DNA of 64,000 bases, taken from Agrobacterium vitis (GTDB lineage: Bacteria > Pseudomonadota > Alphaproteobacteria > Rhizobiales > Rhizobiaceae). Below, piece after piece: positions 1-7,200 of this stretch (the first letter of the stretch is position 1; each line of letters opens with the position of its first letter). The translations under genes were made by a program, and so were the position numbers. The notes beneath the pieces are model-generated. The model did no database searches and had not been told where the DNA came from. It was given only the letters and a program-made list of their open reading frames with translations. The stretch lies in NCBI RefSeq assembly GCF_037039395.1, contig NZ_CP146245.1, positions 116,254 through 180,253 on the forward strand, written 5' to 3'.

Positions 1-1
1 A

Positions 2-760
2 CATCGCCGTGTTAGAATGAATGGTGGTGACCCCGCCGGGATGCCCTGTATTCCATGCCTTGAGCAGCGTGAGCGCCGCCCCGTCGCGGACCTCTCCGAG
101 GATGATGCGATCGGGCCGCAAGCGCATCGTGCTCTTGAGAAGCCGGGCCATATCGATCGTGTCGCTTGTATGGAGCGCCACGGCGTTCTCGGCCGCGCAC
201 TGAATCTCGGCCGTGTCCTCCAGGATGACAATCCGATCGTCCGGCGCATTCCCGACGATTTCGGCTATGACTGCATTGGCGAGCGTCGTTTTGCCCGAGC
301 CCGTGCCTCCCGAAATCATGATGTTCATGCGAGACGCGATTGCGCTGCGCAGAACCGAGGCCTGCGCCTCGGTCATGATCTTTTGCTTCACATAATCGTC
401 GAGCGGGATCAGGCGCGACGCGCGACGCCGGATCGTGAAACTCGGTCCGGAAACAACCGGTGGAAGCAGCCCCTCGAAGCGGTGGCCGCCGATTGGCAAT
501 TCGCCGGAGATGATCGGTTGCTGGTCGTCGGCCTCGGATTGCAGTACGTGGGCGACGCTGCCAATGATCACTTCCGCTGCGGCGGGGCTGAGGTGGCCTG
601 CGGGGGCAACCCCATGACCCAGGCGCTCGATGAAGAGCTTGCCATCGGGGTTGAGCATGATCTCGACGACTGTCGCATCATCAAGCGCGACACAGAGCTG
701 ATCACCGAGAGCGTCCTGCAGTTTGCGCACGAGACGCGAATGGGAGCGCAACTGGGTCAC
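2..760 (-). CDS. trbB: TrbB, conjugal transfer ATPase (3' end cut by window)
   Basis: Translating the minus strand from the GTG at 760 gives 253 residues open to the window edge. This is a VirB11/TrbB secretion ATPase, the hexameric motor of the mating-pair type IV secretion system at the inner membrane. Walker A GGTGSGKTT lies at about residues 151-159, and LGEVRDGAA, the secretion-ATPase Walker B region, at about 221-229. The GTG overlaps the traI stop in a GTGA, so the two are translationally coupled, and trbB is the second gene of a traI-trb operon as on Ti plasmids. The rest of the protein and the following trb genes lie to the left of the window. The identification is firm; the GTG start is chosen because of the overlap. 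Confidence 0.93.
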   Translation of the reverse strand, partial: MTQLRSHSRLVRKLQDALGDQLCVALDDATVVEIMLNPDGKLFIERLGHGVAPAGHLSPAAAEVIIGSVAHVLQSEADDQQPIISGELPIGGHRFEGLLPPVVSGPSFTIRRRASRLIPLDDYVKQKIMTEAQASVLRSAIASRMNIMISGGTGSGKTTLANAVIAEIVGNAPDDRIVILEDTAEIQCAAENAVALHTSDTIDMARLLKSTMRLRPDRIILGEVRDGAALTLLKAWNTGHPGGVTTIHSNTAM

Positions 761-1395
761 GCGACGCTCCTGATCGAGGCTGCATCGATCCTCGGGATCG
801 AATGATATTCCGGTGGGCAAACATGCTCGAAGCTGGCACGATCGGCCCGCAGGCTTCCCGCGATGGCGATGGTGTTGCCGATTGCGACCGGTTGGCCGAG
901 CCGTCGCATCGGCCATCCGGCGCGCTTCAGGATGCGCTCGAAACGAAGATCGGTTGCCGTGACGATCTCGCTGTAGCCGCTCGCCATCGACCATTCGATG
1001 ATGCCGGCGAACAGGGTGAGCGTGGCCAGATGCAGTTGGCTTGCATCCCTCCGCGAGGCAAGCGCGGTATCGACACAGAAACGCGAGCTCTCCACCATCC
1101 CGGAATGCGCGACGAGTGAGCCCGTTTCGAGGAGTTGGGGAAAAGTCCGCTCCAGCATCGTGGGGCCGGCAGCCGGAAGAAGACGGGCGCAACCTGCGAC
1201 AAGTCCACTATCGGTAATCGCCAGAAGGTAGGTCGGCTTGTAACCATCGTACTGGTCGCGCTCTTCCTCGGCTGTTATGGAGACCTCCCATTCCAGGCGG
1301 ACGCCGAACACCGTCGCGCGAAGACGGTGCATTTGTTTGAGGAAGCTTCGATTACGTTCGTATTGGTCCGGCGAGACTGTCAGTATCCGCATCAT
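757..1395 (-). CDS. traI: TraI, acyl-homoserine-lactone synthase
   Basis: The protein has 212 residues (211 if the second ATG is used). It belongs to the LuxI family, which makes the quorum signal from S-adenosylmethionine and an acyl-ACP. Family-conserved positions are all present: R26, F30, W36, D47/D50, R71, E102 and R105. It resembles Ti-plasmid TraI along its whole length, so 3-oxo-octanoyl-homoserine lactone is the likely product. It is the first gene of the traI-trb operon, overlaps trbB by four bases and reads away from repA. Two tra-box palindromes lie upstream, which fits TraR-dependent positive feedback. No traR or traM is visible in the window, so the cognate receptor must lie elsewhere. 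Confidence 0.95.
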   Translation of the reverse strand: MMRILTVSPDQYERNRSFLKQMHRLRATVFGVRLEWEVSITAEEERDQYDGYKPTYLLAITDSGLVAGCARLLPAAGPTMLERTFPQLLETGSLVAHSGMVESSRFCVDTALASRRDASQLHLATLTLFAGIIEWSMASGYSEIVTATDLRFERILKRAGWPMRRLGQPVAIGNTIAIAGSLRADRASFEHVCPPEYHSIPRIDAASIRSVA

Positions 1396-1450
1396 GATCT
1401 CCGCATGAACAGGTCATGCGGACAGAAATCATCTCACGGCGCGTTTGCCT

Positions 1451-1468
1451 ACGTGCAGATTTGCACCT
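1451..1468. promoter_or_regulatory. tra box, proximal to traI
   Basis: ACGTGCAGATTTGCACCT is an 18-base near-palindrome that matches the known TraR-binding tra-box core (GTGCAGAT.TGCAC). It sits 56 bases upstream of the traI start, in position to activate traI-trb. Confidence 0.85.
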
Positions 1469-1541
1469 CAGGTGATTCTACCGAGTCGGCGTTCCAAGGC
1501 GCGAAATGCGAGCGGGTGAGGCCGGCCAGACACCAACAAGG

Positions 1542-1559
1542 TTGTGCAAATCTGCACTT
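1542..1559. promoter_or_regulatory. tra box, proximal to repA
   Basis: TTGTGCAAATCTGCACTT is a second 18-base tra box, 91 bases from the first. On Ti plasmids TraR bound between traI and repA activates both transfer and replication genes; the same layout here suggests quorum-controlled copy number. Confidence 0.85.
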
Positions 1560-1755
1560 GGTGCCACGTCGCACAGAAGAAGAGAATCGGTCTAACTCAC
1601 AGATAGCATTTGAAGAATCGGCATTTAGTGTGATTTCGATTGAAACGGGCGTAACCTTTCATTAACCAAAAACGTCTTGCAACCTCACCCGCGTTAGGTA
1701 ATCGTCACGGATAAATGGCAATACGCGCCAATTAACCGTGACAAGAGATTACACC

Positions 1756-2973
1756 GTGAGCAAAGCCGCTGCCATATCCCGAAATGATCGCCCGTCGGTA
1801 GATATTACCATTGGTGAGCATGCTGAGCAGCTCAGCTCTCAGCTTCAAGCGATGAGCGAGGCTTTGTTTCCTCCGACGTCGCACAAGAGCTTGCGCAAAT
1901 TCACCTCGGGTGAAGCCGCACGCTTGATGAAAATATCTGACTCAACTCTTCGAAAGATGACACTGGCTGGCGAAGGGCCGCAGCCTGAACTCGCCAGCAA
2001 CGGACGGCGCTTTTACACCCTCGGTCAGATAAACGAAATCCGGCAGATGCTTGCCGGCTCGACTCGAGGACGTGAAAGCATTGATTTTGTGCCTCATCGT
2101 CGCGGTTCTGAGCATTTGCAAGTCATTGCCGTAACCAACTTCAAAGGTGGATCGGGGAAGACGACGACGTCCGCTCATCTTGCACAGTATCTGGCGTTGC
2201 AAGGTTACAGGGTTCTCGCAGTGGATCTTGATCCGCAGGCTAGTCTTTCAGCACTCCTCGGCGTTCTGCCAGAAACTGATGTCGGTGCAAACGAAACGCT
2301 CTATGCGGCTATTCGGTATGACGAGACACGTCGTCCGTTGCGAGATGTGATCCGACCGACGTATTTTGATGGTCTTCACCTTGTTCCTGGAAATCTCGAG
2401 CTTATGGAGTTCGAGCATACCACCCCGAAAGCATTGACTGACAAAGGTACGCGCGACGGATTGTTCTTCACTCGCGTGGCCCAAGCCTTTGATGAGGTCG
2501 CCGACGATTACGATGTCGTGGTCATCGACTGCCCTCCTCAGCTTGGGTTTCTGACTCTCAGCGGGTTGTGTGCTGCAACATCAATGGTAATCACCGTACA
2601 TCCTCAGATGCTGGATATCGCTTCCATGAGCCAGTTTCTCCTCATGACACGCGACCTTCTGGGTGTCGTGAAAGAGGCGGGGGGCAATCTCCAGTACGAT
2701 TTCATACGCTATCTCTTGACGCGCTATGAACCCCAGGACGCGCCGCAGACGAAAGTGACGGCACTGCTGCGCAACATGTTTGAGGATCACGTCCTTACAA
2801 ATCCCATGGTCAAGTCGGCAGCGGTATCTGATGCCGGTTTAACCAAGCAGACGCTCTATGAGATAGGGCGAGAGAACCTTACGCGGTCGACATACGACCG
2901 GGCGATGGAATCTTTAGATGCGGTGAATTCGGAGATCGAGGCTTTGATCAAGATGGCGTGGGGGCGGGTCTAA
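1756..2973 (+). CDS. repA: RepA, ParA-type partition ATPase
   Basis: The protein has 405 residues from the GTG at 1756, which has an AAGAG eight bases upstream. An in-frame GTG at 1738 would add six residues but has a weaker ribosome site. RepA is the Walker-type ATPase that segregates the plasmid and, with RepB, represses its own operon. An N-terminal winged-helix/MerR-like region (about residues 45-100) precedes the deviant Walker A KGGSGKTTT at about residue 130 and the VVIDCPP Walker B. The TAA stop overlaps the next ATG (TAATG), so repD is coupled to it. The quorum-responsive promoter is expected in 1560-1755. Confidence 0.95.
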   Translation: MSKAAAISRNDRPSVDITIGEHAEQLSSQLQAMSEALFPPTSHKSLRKFTSGEAARLMKISDSTLRKMTLAGEGPQPELASNGRRFYTLGQINEIRQMLAGSTRGRESIDFVPHRRGSEHLQVIAVTNFKGGSGKTTTSAHLAQYLALQGYRVLAVDLDPQASLSALLGVLPETDVGANETLYAAIRYDETRRPLRDVIRPTYFDGLHLVPGNLELMEFEHTTPKALTDKGTRDGLFFTRVAQAFDEVADDYDVVVIDCPPQLGFLTLSGLCAATSMVITVHPQMLDIASMSQFLLMTRDLLGVVKEAGGNLQYDFIRYLLTRYEPQDAPQTKVTALLRNMFEDHVLTNPMVKSAAVSDAGLTKQTLYEIGRENLTRSTYDRAMESLDAVNSEIEALIKMAWGRV

Positions 2974-3206
2974 TGAAAGGCTTAGCGTTCCTCACAGATC
3001 TGTTGGGAGCTCCCAACCGAGAGGTGTTGAGTCGCCCCCTGGACATGGGGCACTGGAGAAGCCGGGGTAATTTGAAACAACGACGCACGCCCATCGCTAA
3101 TTGGCCAGGGTGTAGTTGTCTTTTCTTGTTGGGAGCTCCCAACCAAGCGCATTTGCAATCAAAAATGCGACGCCACGACGCCAAACCCAAGAGGCCTATA
3201 TCATGA
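2973..3206 (+). CDS. repD: RepD, small protein spanning the two parS sites
   Basis: This frame of 77 residues starts at the ATG embedded in the repA stop (TAATG) and ends in an ATGA shared with the repB start. It therefore links repA and repB in a continuous chain of translational coupling. Both 16-base parS palindromes lie inside it, and each encodes LLGAPN. A small gene called repD occupies the same place on the Ti plasmid pTiR10; that parallel is from memory. No domain is recognised. The frame may mainly keep ribosomes moving across the centromere, or make a real peptide. That it is translated is an inference from the overlaps. Confidence 0.6.
   Translation: MKGLAFLTDLLGAPNREVLSRPLDMGHWRSRGNLKQRRTPIANWPGCSCLFLLGAPNQAHLQSKMRRHDAKPKRPIS
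3002..3017. other. parS centromere site 1
   Basis: GTTGGGAGCTCCCAAC is a perfect 16-base palindrome matching the repABC centromere consensus GTT-N4-GC-N4-AAC bound by RepB. Confidence 0.88.
3128..3143. other. parS centromere site 2
   Basis: This is an exact second copy of the palindrome GTTGGGAGCTCCCAAC, 126 bases from the first and also inside the repA-repB interval. Confidence 0.88.
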
Positions 3207-4213
3207 GCCGCAAAGACGCAATCGATACTTTGTTCCTCAAGAAGCAGCCTGCGACCGATAGAACAGCAGTCGACAAATCCGCCGTTCGTGTCCGTACCGG
3301 AGCGATTTCGGCCATGGGTTCGTCTTTGCAAGAGATGGCCGAGGGAGCAAAAGCTGCAGCTCGGCTGCAGGATCAACTGGCTGCGGGCGAAGCCGTCGTG
3401 TCCCTGGATCCATCCATGATCGACGGGTCGCCGATCGCGGATCGGCTTCCCGCGGACGTGGATCCGAAATTCGAGCAGCTTGAGGCGAGCATTTCGCAGG
3501 AGGGGCAGCAGGTGCCGATTCTTGTCAGACCGCATCCTGAGGCTGCCGGTCGATATCAAATCGTATATGGAAGGCGGCGACTGCGCGCGGCAGTAAATCT
3601 GCGCAGAGAGGTTTCTGCAATTGTCCGAAATCTCACGGACCGTGAACTGGTCGTGGCCCAGGGACGCGAAAATCTTGACCGTGCTGACCTCTCGTTCATT
3701 GAGAAGGCTCTTTTCGCCCTGCGCCTCGAAGATGCGGGTTTTGATCGGGCCACTATCATTGCCGCGCTTTCCACTGACAAGGCCGACCTCAGCCGCTACA
3801 TAACGGTAGCCAGGGGCATACCGCTGAACCTCGCCACACAAATCGGTCCAGCATCGAAAGCGGGTCGATCGCGTTGGGTCGCACTTGCCGAGGGGCTTGG
3901 GAAGCCTAAAGCAACGGACGCAATCGAAGCGGTGCTTGAGTCAGAGCAGTTCAAGCACTCCGATAGCGATACCCGCTTTGCCCTCATTTTCAACGCCGTT
4001 TCAAAGCCGCCCGCTAAGGCTCCAAAAAAGGTAAGGGCCTGGAGCACGCCAAAGGGGAAAAAGGCTGCGACGATCCGACAAGAAACCGGACGAACGGCTC
4101 TGGTTTTCGACGAGAGACTGGTGCCAACTTTTGGCGAATATGTCGCTGACCAGTTGGATAGTCTGTACGCCCAATTCATTGAAACAACCGGAGGAGGCAA
4201 GCGCGACCACTAG
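3203..4213 (+). CDS. repB: RepB, ParB-type centromere-binding protein
   Basis: The protein has 336 residues from the ATG at 3203. That start overlaps the repD stop and follows an AAGAGG; the frame is open further upstream, but this start gives the usual MSRK... N terminus. It is a ParB family protein that binds the two nearby parS sites and works with RepA in partition. The ParB/Spo0J nuclease-like domain with GRRRLRAA lies near residues 120-127, followed by a helix-turn-helix around DLSFIEKALFALRLEDAGF. It is the third gene of the rep operon. The 214 bases after it hold the antisense RNA that controls repC. Confidence 0.95.
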   Translation: MSRKDAIDTLFLKKQPATDRTAVDKSAVRVRTGAISAMGSSLQEMAEGAKAAARLQDQLAAGEAVVSLDPSMIDGSPIADRLPADVDPKFEQLEASISQEGQQVPILVRPHPEAAGRYQIVYGRRRLRAAVNLRREVSAIVRNLTDRELVVAQGRENLDRADLSFIEKALFALRLEDAGFDRATIIAALSTDKADLSRYITVARGIPLNLATQIGPASKAGRSRWVALAEGLGKPKATDAIEAVLESEQFKHSDSDTRFALIFNAVSKPPAKAPKKVRAWSTPKGKKAATIRQETGRTALVFDERLVPTFGEYVADQLDSLYAQFIETTGGGKRDH

Positions 4214-4270
4214 CCAGGGTTTCATCCAATTCAAAGCTTCGCTCGATTGAGATGGACTGGCTCTCACCGC

Positions 4271-4310
4271 AAAAGAAAAAGGCCCCCGAAACGGCGTTCC
4301 GGAAGACCTT
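4271..4310 (-). terminator. Rho-independent terminator of the antisense RNA
   Basis: On the minus strand a stem of about 14 pairs with one mismatch, loop CGCCG, is followed by TTTTTCTTTT. In repC mRNA the complementary strand would form the same hairpin, which the antisense RNA can stabilise or disrupt. Confidence 0.7.
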
Positions 4311-4325
4311 CTCTGTAGTCTCGCA
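4271..4325 (-). ncRNA. repABC counter-transcribed antisense RNA (incompatibility RNA)
   Basis: In the repB-repC gap the minus strand carries TTGACT (4355-4360) and GATTCT (4332-4337) separated by 17 bases. About 20 bases further on is a stem-loop closing on GGTC/GGCC with a T-rich tail (4310-4271). This predicts an RNA of about 55 nucleotides antisense to the repC leader. repABC plasmids are known to use such an RNA to limit RepC. The 5' end is estimated from the promoter. Confidence 0.75.
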
Positions 4326-4331
4326 GCTAAG

Positions 4332-4360
4332 AGAATCGCATTTCCAGAAATCGTAGTCAA
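4332..4360 (-). promoter_or_regulatory. Promoter of the antisense RNA
   Basis: On the minus strand, -35 TTGACT and -10 GATTCT are spaced 17 bases and point toward the terminator at 4310-4271. Confidence 0.65.
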
Positions 4361-4427
4361 GGGTCCCGTAAGGGAAAGCGTCATTTCGACGGGCGGATTT
4401 CTATTGCCTAACAAAAGGTAAAAGGAA

Positions 4428-5747
4428 ATGCAGACGCATATCTCAACGACGTCCTTTGGCCGGCGGCCGATGACACTCGGCCATCTTGCAAGCCAGATGG
4501 CCGCAAAAGCGGTCGCATCAGACGCTGTCGCCAACAAATGGCAGGTCTTCCAGCACATCCGTGAATCCCGGGAACTGATCGGAGCCACGGACCGCTCACT
4601 CGCGATCCTGAACGCGCTGTTGACGTTTTACCCGGAGACCGCCTTGACTGGTGGCGCCGAACTGGTCGTATGGCCTTCTAACGAGCAGCTGATGGCTCGC
4701 GCCAACGGCATGCCCGCCACGACACTACGCCGGCATCTTGCCGTACTGGTTGATTGCGGGCTCATCATTCGCCGCGACAGTCCCAACGGCAAGCGGTTCG
4801 CCCGCAAGGGAAGGGGAGGGCAGATCGAGCAGGCCTACGGCTTCGATCTGTCGCCGATCGTAGCGCGGGCCGAAGAGTTCCGAGATTTGGCCCAGGCGGT
4901 GCAAGCTGAAAAGAAGGCTTTCCGGGTCTCCAAGGAACGGCTGACTCTACTTCGCCGCGACATCGTCAAAATGATCGAGACTGGCGTCGAAGAAGGCGTT
5001 CCCGGAGACTGGGGAAGAGTTACACAGACCTATCAGGGGATCATCGGCCGCTTGCCGCGCTCTGCACCCCGGCAGCTTGTCGAGAGTATTGGTCACGAAC
5101 TTCAGGACCTCTGCACCGAGATACGTGACGTATTGGAATCATTTGCAAAAGCAATGAAACTGGACGGCAATGAGTCCCATTTCGGTCGCCACAAACAGAA
5201 TTCAAAACCAAACTCTAAATCTGAATCTGAATACGGCTCTGGAAAAAAAGTAGACGCGGGCGGCAGCGTTGCGGAAACCGACAACGTGCGGAGCTTGCCG
5301 AAACGCGAGTTGCCTTTGGGAATCGTGCTGGATGCCTGCCCCGAAATGCAGGAACTGGCCCAGGGAGGGACAATCCGGCATTGGCGCGACTTACTGGTGG
5401 CGGCTGAACTTGCCCGGCCGATGCTGGGGATTAGTCCGAGCGCCTGGCGGGAGGCCCGCGAAACCATGGGTGAGCAACACGCGGCGATCACGCTCGCATC
5501 GATCTATCAGCGGGCCGGTCAGATCAACAACGCAGGCGGTTATCTGCGCAGCCTGACCGATCGGGCCAAGGACGGAAAGTTTTCAACCTGGCCGATGGTC
5601 ATGGCGTTGCTCCGGGCGAAGCTGGACGAGCAGAAGAATGCAGCCGGCGCTGGAAAGCCGCGAACTGATCAGGAGGTCGAGGATGACAGCCGCCTCCACG
5701 TATCGGAATCGCTGCTGAAAAACCTGCGAAAGCCGAGATCATGGTGA
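4428..5747 (+). CDS. repC: RepC, replication initiator
   Basis: The protein has 439 residues from an ATG preceded by AAAGGAA. RepC is the essential initiator of repABC plasmids and binds an origin inside its own gene. The N-terminal MarR-like winged-helix part (about residues 60-130, with NEQLMARANGMPATTLRRHLAVLVDCGLI) and the C-terminal domain are both present at normal length. An A/T-rich stretch at about 5190-5260, within the linker-coding part, is the likely oriV by analogy with other repC genes. The gene is intact, so this replicon should be able to replicate. It ends nine bases from a convergent recombinase gene. Confidence 0.95.
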   Translation: MQTHISTTSFGRRPMTLGHLASQMAAKAVASDAVANKWQVFQHIRESRELIGATDRSLAILNALLTFYPETALTGGAELVVWPSNEQLMARANGMPATTLRRHLAVLVDCGLIIRRDSPNGKRFARKGRGGQIEQAYGFDLSPIVARAEEFRDLAQAVQAEKKAFRVSKERLTLLRRDIVKMIETGVEEGVPGDWGRVTQTYQGIIGRLPRSAPRQLVESIGHELQDLCTEIRDVLESFAKAMKLDGNESHFGRHKQNSKPNSKSESEYGSGKKVDAGGSVAETDNVRSLPKRELPLGIVLDACPEMQELAQGGTIRHWRDLLVAAELARPMLGISPSAWREARETMGEQHAAITLASIYQRAGQINNAGGYLRSLTDRAKDGKFSTWPMVMALLRAKLDEQKNAAGAGKPRTDQEVEDDSRLHVSESLLKNLRKPRSW

Positions 5748-5755
5748 TCCCCTCG

Positions 5756-6697
5756 CTATTCAGCCGCCGCGATGTCGACCTCGGTGATCAACCCGGAACG
5801 TCGGGCGCGATCGATCAGGTTCTTGACGGACGAGGGCGACCATTTGGATCCACCGCGCGGCGTGCGTTCGTGCAATCTTTCAAGCTGGACAGCGATCTCA
5901 CGAAGCTTGAGGTCCGGGTTCGAAGAATGAATGCCAGCCACAAGCGTCATCAGGCGGTCTTCGGGAAGACGGGGCAGAGATTTTTTCAGCAGCGCCGGAT
6001 CCGCCATGCGTTCAGACACCATCCACTTCACAGCTCGGCGAAGACGTTCTGGCGTCCATTCGAGGCCGCGCTGCTTGAGCACTCGTGCGATGTCGTCCCA
6101 TGTGTGATCCGGCCGCATGCGCCGAACGGTCGGAAGCCATTGGTTCGCCGAGGCCTGGATGCGATCGCCATATGCCGCTTTCTGGGCCGCGGTCATCCTG
6201 GCCAACACCTCGGGGCGTTTTTCCCGGATGCCGGGGTTGCCGGAAAGCTTTCCCTTGGACTTGGCTGCCCGGATACCCGCCTTCGTTCGTTCGGAAATGA
6301 GCGCGCGTTCGAGCTGCGCCACGGCGCCGAGAACCTGAAGGGAAAACATTCCCTGCGGCGTCGACGTGTCGATGGGATCGCGCAGCGACCGGAAATGAGC
6401 GCCCTTCGCCGTCAGATCCTCGATCACCTCGAGCAGATGACTGACCGAGCGCGCCAGCCGATCAAGCCGTACAACAACAAGCGTGTCGCCAGCGCTAATC
6501 TCCCGAAGCAGTTTGGAGAGAGCAGGGCGGGCACGCGAGGCCCCGGATCCGTGTTCTTGGACGATCATATCGCACCCCGCCGATCGCAAGTCGATTTCCT
6601 GGGCTTCCGTCGCCTGCTCGTCCGTAGAGACGAGTGCATAGCCGATCAGCCGGCCCTGTGGTCGACGGGAAGCCCTGTTCTTGGTGTTTGCAGCCAT
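5756..6697 (-). CDS. Serine recombinase, resolvase/invertase family
   Basis: The protein has 313 residues. The N-terminal resolvase domain has the nucleophile S24 in YALVSTDEQ, the VVRLDRLARS motif and the E-helix ending ERALISERTKAGI. The C-terminal part is longer than in TnpR resolvases (about 190-residue proteins) and carries further basic helices of a recombinase DNA-binding type. It is convergent with repC and divergent from the tniA-like transposase at 7186, so it could be the resolvase of that element or a leftover from another one. The usual YARVS arginine is a leucine here, which is not catalytic. Confidence 0.85.
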   Translation of the reverse strand: MAANTKNRASRRPQGRLIGYALVSTDEQATEAQEIDLRSAGCDMIVQEHGSGASRARPALSKLLREISAGDTLVVVRLDRLARSVSHLLEVIEDLTAKGAHFRSLRDPIDTSTPQGMFSLQVLGAVAQLERALISERTKAGIRAAKSKGKLSGNPGIREKRPEVLARMTAAQKAAYGDRIQASANQWLPTVRRMRPDHTWDDIARVLKQRGLEWTPERLRRAVKWMVSERMADPALLKKSLPRLPEDRLMTLVAGIHSSNPDLKLREIAVQLERLHERTPRGGSKWSPSSVKNLIDRARRSGLITEVDIAAAE

Positions 6698-7068
6698 TTG
6701 TAGTGCCTGAGGAGTGTTGAAGAGCGCGTTTCCAAACGTAGAGGATAAGGATAAACGACCAGTTGCAAGCGCGTTTTATAGGGTAAATGCAGCCCCACCA
6801 GACTCGAAACACGGCCTCGAACGGGCATCCGGCCGTAACCAGCGTGAAACGCGCCCTGGCGGTCATCTGTGGCGGAAATGCCTGAAACTAAGGAGTTTGG
6901 AGGAAGGGAGGGATAAGAGGCTGTCGCCTGAGATAATGATTACAGAGAAATCTGCGTTCGACCGGGAGGGGAGGGTGGCCGTGAGCGGCCATTATAACAG
7001 TCCATGTTCCACCGATCCTCGCCGAAATCATCCTAGAAGGCCGGAAAACCAGGCGTTTACGGTCATCC

Positions 7069-7200
7069 TGTCAGTTGACCGTTTTTCGCGAGACTGGAGT
7101 TCATTTGGTTCCAAAGGATTAGCCGATTCAGATTTCGTGAGACCGTTTCGGTTTCGTTGAGACTGAACTGTCACGCGATTCAGATATGGTGAGATTACCT
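7069..7200 (+). repeat. Left end of the first Tn402/Tn7-like element, with transposase-binding repeats
   Basis: The 488 bases between the recombinase and tniA hold no convincing gene. A TGTCAGTTGACC at 7069 has the 5'-TGTCA form of Tn402-family tips. It is followed by four direct repeats of the type GATTTCGTGAGACT (about 7081-7095, 7131-7144, 7151-7164 and 7182-7196), the last running into the tniA start. Arrays of about 19-base repeats at the ends are where TniA/TnsB-type transposases bind. Confidence 0.6.

Noticed and set aside
5756..6697. TnpR of the Tn3-family element
   Set aside because: That role is filled by the 189-residue resolvase at 12938. This protein is longer and lies outside the Tn3 unit.
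6714..7160. A 148-residue frame between the recombinase and tniA
   Set aside because: It crosses the element's tip and repeat array, has no similarity and no sensible codon pattern; the repeats explain the region.
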